A stretch of 64,000 nucleotides of DNA from Shewanella metallivivens (GTDB taxonomy: Bacteria; Pseudomonadota; Gammaproteobacteria; Enterobacterales; Shewanellaceae). Positions within the stretch are counted from its first letter, which is position 1, and every line of letters begins with the position of its first letter. The position numbers and the translations under genes were made by a program. The stretch lies in NCBI RefSeq assembly GCF_028750675.1, contig NZ_JAQQPZ010000003.1, positions 1 through 64,000 of the forward strand. Reading direction: 5' to 3'. A model generated the notes under the pieces. It saw only the letters and a list, made by a program, of their open reading frames with translations. It did not search any database and was not told the DNA's origin. This document shows positions 46,017 to 54,709 of this stretch, in pieces.

Positions 46017-46921
46017 TAACCGACTCCTTTAGTCTTCGAGCTAGTAGGCTTAACGTTTTTTTCAATAAATTGAATAATTTTTTCTGCCACATCAATACCA
46101 GTGGCTTTTTCGATACCTTCAAGACCGGGTGAAGAGTTAACTTCCATCACTAACGGGCCATGTTTTGAACGTAAAATATCAACACCAGCAACATTTAATC
46201 CCATGGTTTTAGCTGCGCGAAGTGCTGTTGAGCGCTCTTCTGGAGTTAATTTTACAATGCTGGCAGAGCCGCCACGGTGCAAGTTTGAACGAAACTCACC
46301 GGGTAATGCTTGACGTTTCATGGCAGCAATAACACGATCACCAATCACAAAACAACGAATATCTGCACCACCAGCTTCAGCGATGTATTCTTGTACCATA
46401 ATGTTGGCTTTTAAGCCCATAAAGGCTTCAATGACTGACTCTGCAGCTTTGCGAGTTTCGGCTAACACCACACCAATGCCTTGCGTTCCCTCTAGCAATT
46501 TAATCACGCAGGGTGCACCACCAACCATATCCAATAAATCAGGCACATCAGCTGGCTGGTTTGCAAAACCCGTTACGGGTAAACCAATGCTTTTGCGAGA
46601 TAAAAGCTGTAAAGAACGCAGTTTGTCGCGAGAACGAGTAATGGCAACGGATTCGTTTAACGGGTGAGTGCCCATCATTTCAAATTGACGAAGTACCGCA
46701 GTACCATAAAAGGTCACAGATGCGCCAATACGTGGGATCACCGCGTCAAATTTAGGCAACTCTTCACCGCGAACATGAATGCTAGGCGCATTCATGTTGA
46801 TATTCATATAACACTTTAATGGATCGATAATTTTAACTTCATGACCACGAGCTTCAGCGGCTTCTTTTAGTCGACTAGTCGAGTAAAGGTTGCGGTTTCT
46901 CGACATAATGGCGATTTGCAT
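46016..46921 (-). CDS. rimK: RimK-type ATP-grasp ligase
   Basis: A 301-aa ATP-grasp enzyme (MSRNRNLYS start, [33 protein letters not shown], and [13 protein letters not shown]). RimK adds glutamate residues to the C-terminus of ribosomal protein S6, and in some organisms makes poly-glutamate. GGAG lies before the ATG. It lies between the RimB-like protease gene and an AstE-like gene. That this is the S6 enzyme is very likely from full-length similarity of motifs. Confidence 0.92.
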   Translation of the reverse strand: MQIAIMSRNRNLYSTSRLKEAAEARGHEVKIIDPLKCYMNINMNAPSIHVRGEELPKFDAVIPRIGASVTFYGTAVLRQFEMMGTHPLNESVAITRSRDKLRSLQLLSRKSIGLPVTGFANQPADVPDLLDMVGGAPCVIKLLEGTQGIGVVLAETRKAAESVIEAFMGLKANIMVQEYIAEAGGADIRCFVIGDRVIAAMKRQALPGEFRSNLHRGGSASIVKLTPEERSTALRAAKTMGLNVAGVDILRSKHGPLVMEVNSSPGLEGIEKATGIDVAEKIIQFIEKNVKPTSSKTKGVG

Positions 46922-46925
46922 GTTG

Positions 46926-47357
46926 TTATTCTCCTGCTAAAAACGACTCTGCCGAATTAACTAAAAAACGCCCTTCTAACGCGCGTCTGCCGAGTAACAT
47001 TCTAAATTTCATGTGGTCTCGATTAGTTAACGTCAGCTCAATATCAAATTGTTGTTTGCCGATAATAATCGGCGTTTTTATCACGTAGCGGTTAGTCACA
47101 TGACCACCAGAGTCACTGACTGCTCGGCGATCAAATACAGGGAATTCGCACACTACTTCTCGGACTGAGTCTTGCTCTGGGTGAAGCCAGACTCTAACCC
47201 ACTTTTGTTTTTCTTTTTGAAAAGGCTTTATTTTAAACGCATGTAAACAGGACGTTTTTGCGCCAGTATCCACTTTGATTTTGACTCTTTCGTTGCCAAT
47301 CTCAGGAAAAGTGCCCCACTCTCGCCAACCCACAATACCGAGGGAGTGTTCAGTCAT
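46926..47357 (-). CDS. rimB: RimB-like retropepsin-type protease
   Basis: A 143-aa protein with a [11 protein letters not shown] aspartic protease motif near 32-42 and a MLLGRRAL end, the RimB/DUF785 family (often annotated ATP-dependent zinc protease). In Pseudomonas RimB works with RimK and RimA to remove or limit glutamate tails on S6. ATG at 47357 is chosen over a TTG at 47363 since AAAGGA fits it. First gene of the rimB-rimK operon. Confidence 0.85.
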   Translation of the reverse strand: MTEHSLGIVGWREWGTFPEIGNERVKIKVDTGAKTSCLHAFKIKPFQKEKQKWVRVWLHPEQDSVREVVCEFPVFDRRAVSDSGGHVTNRYVIKTPIIIGKQQFDIELTLTNRDHMKFRMLLGRRALEGRFLVNSAESFLAGE

Positions 47358-47910
47358 GGTCAATCCTTTCTTGTAGAGGAATTCTCATTCCAGAGTGTAA
47401 TCTATCAATATAATCTATGTTCGATTATCTACTGTTATATCGCTAATCTGTGACTTAATTGTCATCATTGTGACTCTGCTCAATATATTCTGATACAGTT
47501 TCACGCTCAGTTATTACACTAACATGTTAATCCATCACAAGGTGATAGGAGTCAGTGAATAGCGTTACATATGAGAAAATAGAGAAATAAAAAGTCACAA
47601 GAGAAGGGATAAAACAACCTTTGAGTTAATTTTACCATTAACGCTTTATTTATATCAAACTAACATTGAGCCTATGTTAAAAATAAATCAAAAACTCAGC
47701 AAGTTATAGGCACAATGAGCCAGACAAAAAAGCACCAAAAATATACATTAACTTTTAATATGTGACGACTAACACCGCATTAAAAATAAAAAAACTAAAT
47801 TTTGTCCACATTTAAGACCGGGTAATGAGTAACGTCAGTGTCACTCATTAATCAGATTGATTATGATGTGGCATTATTCAATATGTCATGCATTTCATAA
47901 AAGGTATTTT
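47358..47910. promoter_or_regulatory. Divergent AT-rich region
   Basis: About 550 bp between the rimB start and the DUF2461 start. It should hold promoters for both. One inverted repeat, TAATGAGT at 47823-47830 and ACTCATTA at 47843-47850, is a possible operator. I see no gene or RNA. Confidence 0.4.
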
Positions 47911-48582
47911 ATGTTTAGCCAACAAAGCTTTGATTTTTTAGCCCTTCTCACCGCTAATAATGACCGAGAATGGTTCAAGATAAACCAGTCGCAATATGAA
48001 GACAGCGTTCGCACCCCTGCACTGAATTTTATTGAAGCCATGCAAGGCCCCATTTTAGCTCTCTCGCCTCGGTTTACCGCAATACCTAAAAAAGTCGGTG
48101 GCAGTTTAATGCGCCCACAACGGGACAGCCGCTTTAGTAAAGATAAAACACCGTACAAAACCAATGTCGGTATTCAATTTAGGCATTTTCAAGCAAAAGA
48201 TGTGCATGCACCGGGCTTTTATGTGCATGTGGCCAATGATGAATGTTTTATTGCTGCAGGTATCTGGCACCCCGAATCCCAAGCATTAAACGCCATTAGA
48301 CACTGCATTGATGAAAACCCTAACGGCTATAAAAAAGCCTTAGCGACATTAAAGCAAGCTGGGTTTGAATTAACGGGTGACAGTTTGATCAGACCGCCAC
48401 GGGGATTTGACAGCCAACACCCATTAATTGATGAGCTTAAACGTAAAGATTTTATCGCCATTAAGCCCGTCACTAAAGCACAAGTTTGCAGTGACAACTT
48501 TGTCGAATTTTGCAGTAACGAGTTTGAGCAAACGCGCTCATTGATGGCCTACTTGTGTTTTGCATTGTCTTTAGATTTTTAA
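47911..48582 (+). CDS. DUF2461 (TIGR02453) protein
   Basis: A 223-aa soluble protein of the DUF2461 family: LTANNDREWF at 12-21, GGSLMRPQRDSRFSKDKTPYKTN near 65-88, FYVHV and AAGIWHPE. No function is known for the family. ATG at 47911 is preferred to 47857, since it matches the usual family start and has AAGG upstream. It is followed after 135 bp by an RNA methyltransferase gene on the same strand. Confidence 0.88.
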   Translation: MFSQQSFDFLALLTANNDREWFKINQSQYEDSVRTPALNFIEAMQGPILALSPRFTAIPKKVGGSLMRPQRDSRFSKDKTPYKTNVGIQFRHFQAKDVHAPGFYVHVANDECFIAAGIWHPESQALNAIRHCIDENPNGYKKALATLKQAGFELTGDSLIRPPRGFDSQHPLIDELKRKDFIAIKPVTKAQVCSDNFVEFCSNEFEQTRSLMAYLCFALSLDF

Positions 48583-48717
48583 TGCAAACAACATTTTTAG
48601 CCGCAGCAACTAACACAGCAGACCTATGCGGTTTTCGCCTAAAGGCATGGTAAACTAACGGCATATTGCATTAAGTTGCACCAATACTTTTGCTATTTTG
48701 CCACATCAGGTTATTTA

Positions 48718-50079
48718 ATGAGTCAAACACATTCTGCTAAACCCTTTCTGTCAGTATTTAATGACAGCATTGTTATTGATGCCAGTACTCCCGCGCAAAA
48801 ACGTGCACTGAGTTATGCCACCACTATCGAAATGCTGTTTAACCAAGTCATGAACAGCAAAATGCCTGCCGATAGGATTATTGGCCAATATTTTCGTGAA
48901 CACAAAAAACATGGTTCAAAAGACAGACGTGTCATCCGTGAGAGTTTATTTGGTTTGTTTCGTTGGTGGGGCTGGTTAAGTCAGTTACAAAGCGAGCAGC
49001 CACACGTAACTTGGTTTAGACAGTTAAGTGCTTGCGCCGCACTTGAGCAACACGCTTGGCACGATATCACTCAAGCATGGGACACGATAGCCGCATGGAC
49101 GCCAACAGAAATACCGCCTACAAACAGCGACAGTATTAATGACAAACTCGCGTTATTTATGTCGTTATCAGGCCTAACCGCCTGTCAACTTAGCGATTTG
49201 CTGCCCAACTGGTTCTGGCAAACGTGTCCTGTTGTTTCAACAGATCAACTCGCCGTAGTTGAAGCAATGACCAGTCGCCCGCCAATATGGGCTCGTGTGC
49301 AGAGCATGAAGACCACCGCTGCCATTGCACAACTGAATAAAGCCGGTGTTGACGCCATGGCCAGTCAATACTTTGCAGACGCCATTAGCTTGGGTCATAA
49401 AAGCATTAACCTCAATGAAATTGACACCTACAAGCAAGGGCACCTTGAGATCCAGGACTTAGCCTCGCAAGTCATTGGCCAAATCTGTCAACCTCAAACC
49501 GATCACATCTGGTGGGATGCGTGCAGCGGCGCAGGAGGTAAAACCTTACAGCTACGCTCGTTAATGTTACAACAAGATCCACAAAGCACTGGCACGATTA
49601 CCGCGTCTGATATCCGTAATAAGCCATTAGAAGAACTCAACAAACGAGCTAAACGCGCGGGCTTTAACAACATTAATGTCGCTCCGTGGAAATCTGATGC
49701 CTTACCGGTAAGTGCAGACACATTTGACGGTGTGCTAGTTGACGCTCCTTGTAGTTGTACAGGGACCTGGCGACGCAATCCTGATATGCGCTGGTTAGAT
49801 GATGCAAGCGCGGTGACCGATAAGCCAGCGCTACAATTGGATATTTTAACTCGCAGTGCTGCTGCCGTGAAATCGGGAGGGCAATTAGTGTATGCAACCT
49901 GCTCATTGTCACCAAGCGAAAACGAGCACGTGGTTGAGGCATTTTTAGCACAAACCAATGAATTTGAATTAGTGCCTGTGATCCACCCATTTACAGGTGA
50001 ATCGTGCAGCATGCTCACTATATGGCCGCAAGTTGCAGACAGTGATGGTATGTTTGTCGCTAAAATGCACCGCAAGTAG
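48718..50079 (+). CDS. RsmB/NOP2-family rRNA (cytosine-5) methyltransferase
   Basis: A 453-aa SAM-dependent RNA m5C methyltransferase: DACSGAGGKTLQL (SAM loop) near 262-274, DAPCSCTGTWRRNP with the release Cys, and YATCSLSPSENE with the catalytic Cys. An N-terminal helical domain of about 170 residues should bind RNA. It acts on rRNA or tRNA, but the site is not clear. ATG at 48718 chosen for the usual length. It faces the che operon end with a palindromic terminator between. Confidence 0.9.
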   Translation: MSQTHSAKPFLSVFNDSIVIDASTPAQKRALSYATTIEMLFNQVMNSKMPADRIIGQYFREHKKHGSKDRRVIRESLFGLFRWWGWLSQLQSEQPHVTWFRQLSACAALEQHAWHDITQAWDTIAAWTPTEIPPTNSDSINDKLALFMSLSGLTACQLSDLLPNWFWQTCPVVSTDQLAVVEAMTSRPPIWARVQSMKTTAAIAQLNKAGVDAMASQYFADAISLGHKSINLNEIDTYKQGHLEIQDLASQVIGQICQPQTDHIWWDACSGAGGKTLQLRSLMLQQDPQSTGTITASDIRNKPLEELNKRAKRAGFNNINVAPWKSDALPVSADTFDGVLVDAPCSCTGTWRRNPDMRWLDDASAVTDKPALQLDILTRSAAAVKSGGQLVYATCSLSPSENEHVVEAFLAQTNEFELVPVIHPFTGESCSMLTIWPQVADSDGMFVAKMHRK

Positions 50080-50092
50080 ATACTGAATCATC

Positions 50093-50136
50093 GTGAAATA
50101 AAAACGCCATCAAATTTGATGGCGTTTTTATTTCAC
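50093..50136. terminator. 44-bp perfect palindrome, bidirectional terminator
   Basis: Two 22-bp arms are perfect inverse copies: a GC-rich core AACGCCATC/GATGGCGTT flanked by A and T runs that give U-tracts in both directions. It lies between the converging methyltransferase and DUF2802 genes and should end both the che operon and the methyltransferase transcript. Confidence 0.95.
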
Positions 50137-50148
50137 TCGTTGTAATGA

Positions 50149-50547
50149 TTATTTTCTATGCAGTCGCAAAATCAGTTCAGCTTCTGCTTTAGGTAACTCG
50201 CACTCTTGCATTAACTCTTCCACACCAGCCCCTAAGCCCACCATTTTAACAGCGCGAGAATATAACTTAGCTTGTGGATCTTGTTGGCTGGCTTCTTCAA
50301 GCATCTCTGACTGTTGAGATAGCCTTTTTTCTAATTCAACAACTCGACGGCCAACTCCGATAGTACCGCTGCGGAGCTCATGCAATTCACGCTTTACAGC
50401 TTCACGCTGACGATCGCTTTCTTTAACTAATACCGTTATCGCATCGACTTTATTTTTCAGTTTTCGGGATTGTTTTTGTAAATAAAGCACAAAGCCAAGA
50501 CAAGCAATAACGCCAACTAAAGCTGCAATTAAAAATTCATCACCCAT
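50149..50547 (-). CDS. DUF2802 protein, end of the che operon
   Basis: A 132-aa protein with an N-terminal membrane segment (about 6-23), a coiled coil (about 26-90), and a C-terminal KAEAELILRLHRK end typical of DUF2802. Genes of this family usually close the flagellar-chemotaxis operon of Shewanella, Vibrio and Pseudomonas. The start at 50547 fits AAAGG better than the ATG at 50553. Function unknown. Confidence 0.82.
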   Translation of the reverse strand: MGDEFLIAALVGVIACLGFVLYLQKQSRKLKNKVDAITVLVKESDRQREAVKRELHELRSGTIGVGRRVVELEKRLSQQSEMLEEASQQDPQAKLYSRAVKMVGLGAGVEELMQECELPKAEAELILRLHRK

Positions 50548-50624
50548 TAACATACCTTTATTGCGCTATTGGCTAAGCAAAAGCCAACACATGATTAGGC
50601 TGGCTTTTTGAGACAAGGTTATGA

Positions 50625-51119
50625 TTAAAGCTGAGTTAATTCAACCCACTCTTCGTCAGATAATAATTTATCAAGGTCAACCAAAATCAATAGCTCATTG
50701 TCGCGGTTGCTCACACCTTGAATAAACTTAGCACTTTCTTCAGTGCCTACATTAGGGGCGTTGTCGATTTCTGAACGACGTAAATAAACCACTTCAGCAA
50801 CGCTATCGACCAAAATACCAATCACTTGTTTTTCAGCTTCAATAATCACGATACGAGTTGAATCATCAAGCTCTGCAGACTGCAAACCAAAGCGTGAACG
50901 AGTATCAATCACCGTGACCACGTTACCGCGCAAGTTAATAATCCCTAATACATAATGCGGTGCACCTGGCACTGGAGCAATTTCGGTATAACGCAATACT
51001 TCCTGAACTTGCATCACATTAATGCCGTAGGTTTCATTGTCTAACTTAAATGTTACCCACTGTAATACTGCATCGTCTTTACCTGCAGCAACCGCTGCTA
51101 CACTTCTAGAATCGCTCAT
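50625..51119 (-). CDS. cheW: CheW, chemotaxis coupling protein
   Basis: A 164-aa CheW-domain protein (VTFKLDNETYGINVMQVQEVL, PGAPHYVLGIINLRGNVVTVIDTR), which couples CheA to chemoreceptors in polar arrays. It follows parP by 2 nt, has GAGG before the ATG, and shares the fold of the C-terminal part of ParP. Confidence 0.97.
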   Translation of the reverse strand: MSDSRSVAAVAAGKDDAVLQWVTFKLDNETYGINVMQVQEVLRYTEIAPVPGAPHYVLGIINLRGNVVTVIDTRSRFGLQSAELDDSTRIVIIEAEKQVIGILVDSVAEVVYLRRSEIDNAPNVGTEESAKFIQGVSNRDNELLILVDLDKLLSDEEWVELTQL

Positions 51120-51121
51120 AG

Positions 51122-52207
51122 TTAACCTCGGTCAATCGAATCCTGACAGCCTAAACCTGCATCAAGCATTTCGATTAATGCTTGAACATGCAAAATGCCA
51201 CACATTTGTTGTTTTACTACCCCAGCAAGCCATGGGCGCTTACCCGGTTTTTCACGCCAATTGACGTGTGATTTATCTATTTTAACGGCATTAACCAGTG
51301 ATTCACATGTTAATCCCCAAGCACTGTCTTCTAACATAACAAGATATTGATAATCTACTGTTTCAGCCAGCTCCGGTGTATATTTTTCGGGCATAACCCA
51401 AGCACAAGTATCAACCACATTAATTTTACTGTCACGGTGTGTCTGCACACCTTTAAACCATGATGGACGGCCAATAATGTGATTAATTCTGTCGATCTTG
51501 ATGATACCGCCTAAACTAACCAGTGGCACCGCTAAGGTTAACCCTGCAACATTAAAGAATAACACCTGAAACTCATCGTCTAATACTTCTTGTAGATTAT
51601 GAGTAATACTTGGCGGTGTTGCCCCTGTTTGGGTTTGCGCCTGTTGCTGTAATGCCTTCTCTTCAGCAAGCTTATCATGCTTAATAATAGCTTCTTTTAG
51701 TTCAGCTAGCTCGCTATTGTCAGTTTTTATATCGACTAACGGTTTGATTTCTTTATTCGTTAGTGATTTATTTTGTAAGTTTGCACTATCTGTCGCAGGT
51801 TTCTCAAGGGTTTTGATCTCAGTTTGACTAATTGCCTGACGAACACGTTCCGCACTGGCCTTTATTTGCTGCTTTATATCTACATTTGGAGTTGCAGGCT
51901 TAGAAACCACTGACAATAGTTTTTCAAGTGCGAGTTTATCCACAACAGATGCTGGTTCGGCAAAGTCTCTGTTTGTGGTTGATTGAGTAATCGATACTTG
52001 TGCACTAGTGACTAAAGCCGATTGATTACTGCTACGCGGTGTATCAAGTGTTCTTTTATCTGGAGTCGTCGGTTTAGCTTGTGCTGCGTTAACCTTTGCC
52101 GATTGAGATAAAGCTTCAGCATCGGCAACAGATTCCGAATGCTGACTCGGCTCCTGTAATAAAAGACTGAAATAATCAAAAACAGTTTCATCAACCGATT
52201 TTGACAT
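51122..52207 (-). CDS. parP: ParP, CheW-like polar array organiser
   Basis: A 361-aa protein with a long variable, acidic N-terminus (about 1-215) and a C-terminal CheW-like domain (FQVLFFNVAGLTLAVPLVSLGG and INVVDTCAWV). In Vibrio, ParP joins ParC and CheA and keeps chemotaxis arrays at the pole. ATG at 52207 fits GGGAG upstream better than 52237. It overlaps parC by 17 nt. The link to ParP follows from gene order and domain plan. Confidence 0.88.
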   Translation of the reverse strand: MSKSVDETVFDYFSLLLQEPSQHSESVADAEALSQSAKVNAAQAKPTTPDKRTLDTPRSSNQSALVTSAQVSITQSTTNRDFAEPASVVDKLALEKLLSVVSKPATPNVDIKQQIKASAERVRQAISQTEIKTLEKPATDSANLQNKSLTNKEIKPLVDIKTDNSELAELKEAIIKHDKLAEEKALQQQAQTQTGATPPSITHNLQEVLDDEFQVLFFNVAGLTLAVPLVSLGGIIKIDRINHIIGRPSWFKGVQTHRDSKINVVDTCAWVMPEKYTPELAETVDYQYLVMLEDSAWGLTCESLVNAVKIDKSHVNWREKPGKRPWLAGVVKQQMCGILHVQALIEMLDAGLGCQDSIDRG

Positions 52208-52985
52208 GGGCAAACTCCCGAGCGTATAAAAAATCAAGCAGGCGATTATATGCTTTCACCCCACGGCTTGTCGCAGAATAATGCGATGCAGGTAAATGCG
52301 CTAAGCTGGCATCTCTAAATTTAGTGTCAACGGGTATCACATCATTAGGCCACAGGGTTTGGCCGTATTTATCTTGTAAGAACTGTAACGCAATGGGAGA
52401 TGCTTTAGTGCGCTTGTCATACATTGTGGGTAAAACAGTATAGCTATAACGTGTTTTTTTAGAGCGCCCCATGATTTCCATGGTTTTTACCATTCTTTCT
52501 AAGCCTTTAATCGCCAAAAACTCGGTTTGCACTGGAATAATAATATGTTGGCTTGCAGCTAATGCATTCACCATGAGTACGCCAAGTACGGGAGGACAAT
52601 CAATGATTGCGACATCGTACTTATCTTCCACTAGCGCCAATAAATTACGTAACACCAAACCCATGCCTTCTTGATGCCCTAATGAGCGGTCTAACGTCGC
52701 CAATGCCATGTTAGCAGGTATGATGTCTAAACCTTCGATTTGCGTGGGTATGACATTTTGCAATATTAATTCTTGGGTTAATGCTTGATGATTTAAAAAT
52801 ACATCGTAGAGAGAACCTGGCACTTCTTCTGAATCAATGCCTAAATAATAGCCTAAAGAGGCATGCGGATCGGTGTCAATCATTAACACCCGTTGACCAC
52901 GTTTGACTAACGCTCCCGCGAGGCTTGCAACTGTGGTGGTTTTACCCACACCACCTTTTTGATTTGCTACCGTCCATACTTTCAA
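52191..52985 (-). CDS. parC: ParC, ParA-like ATPase for array positioning
   Basis: A 264-aa ParA/MinD-family ATPase: KGGVGKTTTVASLAGAL (deviant Walker A), DTDPHASLGYYLG, and IIDCPPVLG. In Vibrio the ParC homologue sets the polar place of chemotaxis arrays, with ParP. It starts with TTG at 52985 (GAGAGG 8 nt upstream), as MKVWTVANQKGG. Next upstream in the operon is a small membrane protein gene. Name by operon place and family. Confidence 0.92.
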   Translation of the reverse strand: MKVWTVANQKGGVGKTTTVASLAGALVKRGQRVLMIDTDPHASLGYYLGIDSEEVPGSLYDVFLNHQALTQELILQNVIPTQIEGLDIIPANMALATLDRSLGHQEGMGLVLRNLLALVEDKYDVAIIDCPPVLGVLMVNALAASQHIIIPVQTEFLAIKGLERMVKTMEIMGRSKKTRYSYTVLPTMYDKRTKASPIALQFLQDKYGQTLWPNDVIPVDTKFRDASLAHLPASHYSATSRGVKAYNRLLDFLYAREFAHVKIG

Positions 52986-53022
52986 AAAAAGCCTCTCAAC
53001 TTATCATTATGTGATGGAATGT

Positions 53023-53478
53023 TTATTGCTGTTTATCATCACGGGTGGTCACCCGTATACCGCCATTAGGTAAGCTTATCACTTTAACCCCTTGCGCATT
53101 TTCGGACACTATAACTTCTTGAGTTTGAAATGTCTGTGCGCTGTCAGGCGATTGTAGCAAGTGGCTATCTTGAGACTCGGCGGCATTATTAACCCCAGGG
53201 CCAATTAACACACTTTGCGCTTCATCTTGAGTACCGGTTTCAATAATAGCTTGAGTCTGTTCAGGATGTTGGCTTAACCAACTAGCAATATTAGCAGCTT
53301 GTTCTTCAGGCACCATCAATAACACTTGTGATGATTTTAACTGCTCAATTTCTTGAGTCATTAATGCCATTTTACGTCTAGAATCAACATACAAGCTTGC
53401 CAATACTATGATAGTAATACAGCATAAAAACAATATTAGCATCAGCTTAGTCGAAAAAGCACTGGTTGACTTAGCCAC
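53023..53478 (-). CDS. Small membrane protein between cheB and parC
   Basis: A 151-aa protein with one N-terminal membrane segment (about 12-28), a short coiled part, then a low-complexity periplasmic or cytoplasmic tail ending in GIRVTTRDD. Starts with GTG at 53478, overlapping the cheB stop by 8 nt. Unknown family; its place between cheB and parC suggests a role in chemotaxis array work. Confidence 0.7.
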   Translation of the reverse strand: MAKSTSAFSTKLMLILFLCCITIIVLASLYVDSRRKMALMTQEIEQLKSSQVLLMVPEEQAANIASWLSQHPEQTQAIIETGTQDEAQSVLIGPGVNNAAESQDSHLLQSPDSAQTFQTQEVIVSENAQGVKVISLPNGGIRVTTRDDKQQ

Positions 53479-54679
53479 GACTGGTCTCTTTTAAAATAGC
53501 ATCAGCCATGTGCTCAAGCGCAATCGAATGAGTCACCAGACCAGCTGACGCAACTGCTTGCGGCATACCATAAACCACGCAGCTTGCTTCATCCTGGGCC
53601 CAAATGGTTGCTCCGACGGACTTGAGCATTCTGGCCCCTTCGCGACCGTCGGCGCCCATGCCGGTGAGCACCACTGCCAACACATCACTGCCAAAAGCTT
53701 TTGATGCTGAGGCAAAAGTAATATCGACCGAGGGTTTATAATTCATGTCGCTGGTACCTGAGACAACCTTTAAGCGTCCAGCGCCCCCATTACGTTCAAT
53801 CATCAATTGCATTCCGCCGGGCGCAAGATAAGCACAGCCAGGACGCATCACATCGCCGGTTTCGGCTTCTTTGACATTGATTTTACACAGCGTATTTAAT
53901 CGTGCAGCAAAAGCTGGAGTAAACGCAGCCGGCATATGTTGAATCAACACAATAGGATGCGGGTAATTAGCAGGAAACTCAGTTAACACTTTTTGCAACG
54001 CTACCGGGCCGCCAGTAGATGTACCGATTAACAAGGCTTTATATTGCTTGCCGCTAGCACGAATGCTAGAGGTAGACGCGGGAACTGAACTCGGACGCTC
54101 TACCCCAGTCGGTATACCACGGCGAGCTGTTAACGTTGCACTAGGGGTTGTCGATGCCACATCAGAGTTAGATCGGGATGTTAATGGTCGACGAGCTGTA
54201 GTTGGCGTTGAATGAACCAAAGCACTTACCCGGCGAGTGTCTATTGAGCTTGGCGTAGACGCACTAACCGGACGGTACATTCGTCTACGTCCCAACGCTT
54301 TAATACGTTGTTGTAATTGACTAATAGCTTCGTCTTTATTGGTGGCAATATCTTCAAAACGTTTAGGTAAAAAGTCGAGCGCCCCTGCTTCTAATGCATC
54401 AAGCGTTGCTTTAGCACCGTCGTGGGTTAATGAAGAAAACATCAAAATAGGGGTTGGATTGCTTGCCATGATTTCACGGACAGCACTGATCCCATCCATC
54501 ACTGGCATTTCGATATCCATAGTGATGACTTGAGGCTTTAGCTTTGCAGCCATCTCAACGGCTTCTTTGCCATTGACAGCAACAGCAACGACTTCGAGAT
54601 CAGGATCTTGATTAACAATCTCACTGACTCGACGTCGAAAAAAGCTAGAATCATCTACAACTAATACTTTTATGGCCAT
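53471..54679 (-). CDS. cheB: CheB, receptor methylesterase/deamidase
   Basis: A 402-aa response regulator: an N-terminal receiver (DD at 9-10, Asp55 phospho-site), a Ser/Thr-rich linker of about 80 residues, and a C-terminal methylesterase ([11 protein letters not shown] with the nucleophile Ser, IQHMPAAFT with the catalytic His, TGMGADG). It takes methyl groups off receptors when phosphorylated by CheA. AAGGAA precedes the ATG. It overlaps the next small gene by 8 nt. Confidence 0.97.
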   Translation of the reverse strand: MAIKVLVVDDSSFFRRRVSEIVNQDPDLEVVAVAVNGKEAVEMAAKLKPQVITMDIEMPVMDGISAVREIMASNPTPILMFSSLTHDGAKATLDALEAGALDFLPKRFEDIATNKDEAISQLQQRIKALGRRRMYRPVSASTPSSIDTRRVSALVHSTPTTARRPLTSRSNSDVASTTPSATLTARRGIPTGVERPSSVPASTSSIRASGKQYKALLIGTSTGGPVALQKVLTEFPANYPHPIVLIQHMPAAFTPAFAARLNTLCKINVKEAETGDVMRPGCAYLAPGGMQLMIERNGGAGRLKVVSGTSDMNYKPSVDITFASASKAFGSDVLAVVLTGMGADGREGARMLKSVGATIWAQDEASCVVYGMPQAVASAGLVTHSIALEHMADAILKETSRG

Positions 54680-54709
54680 TTAATTCCTTAAATAATGGAA
54701 CTTTTATTT

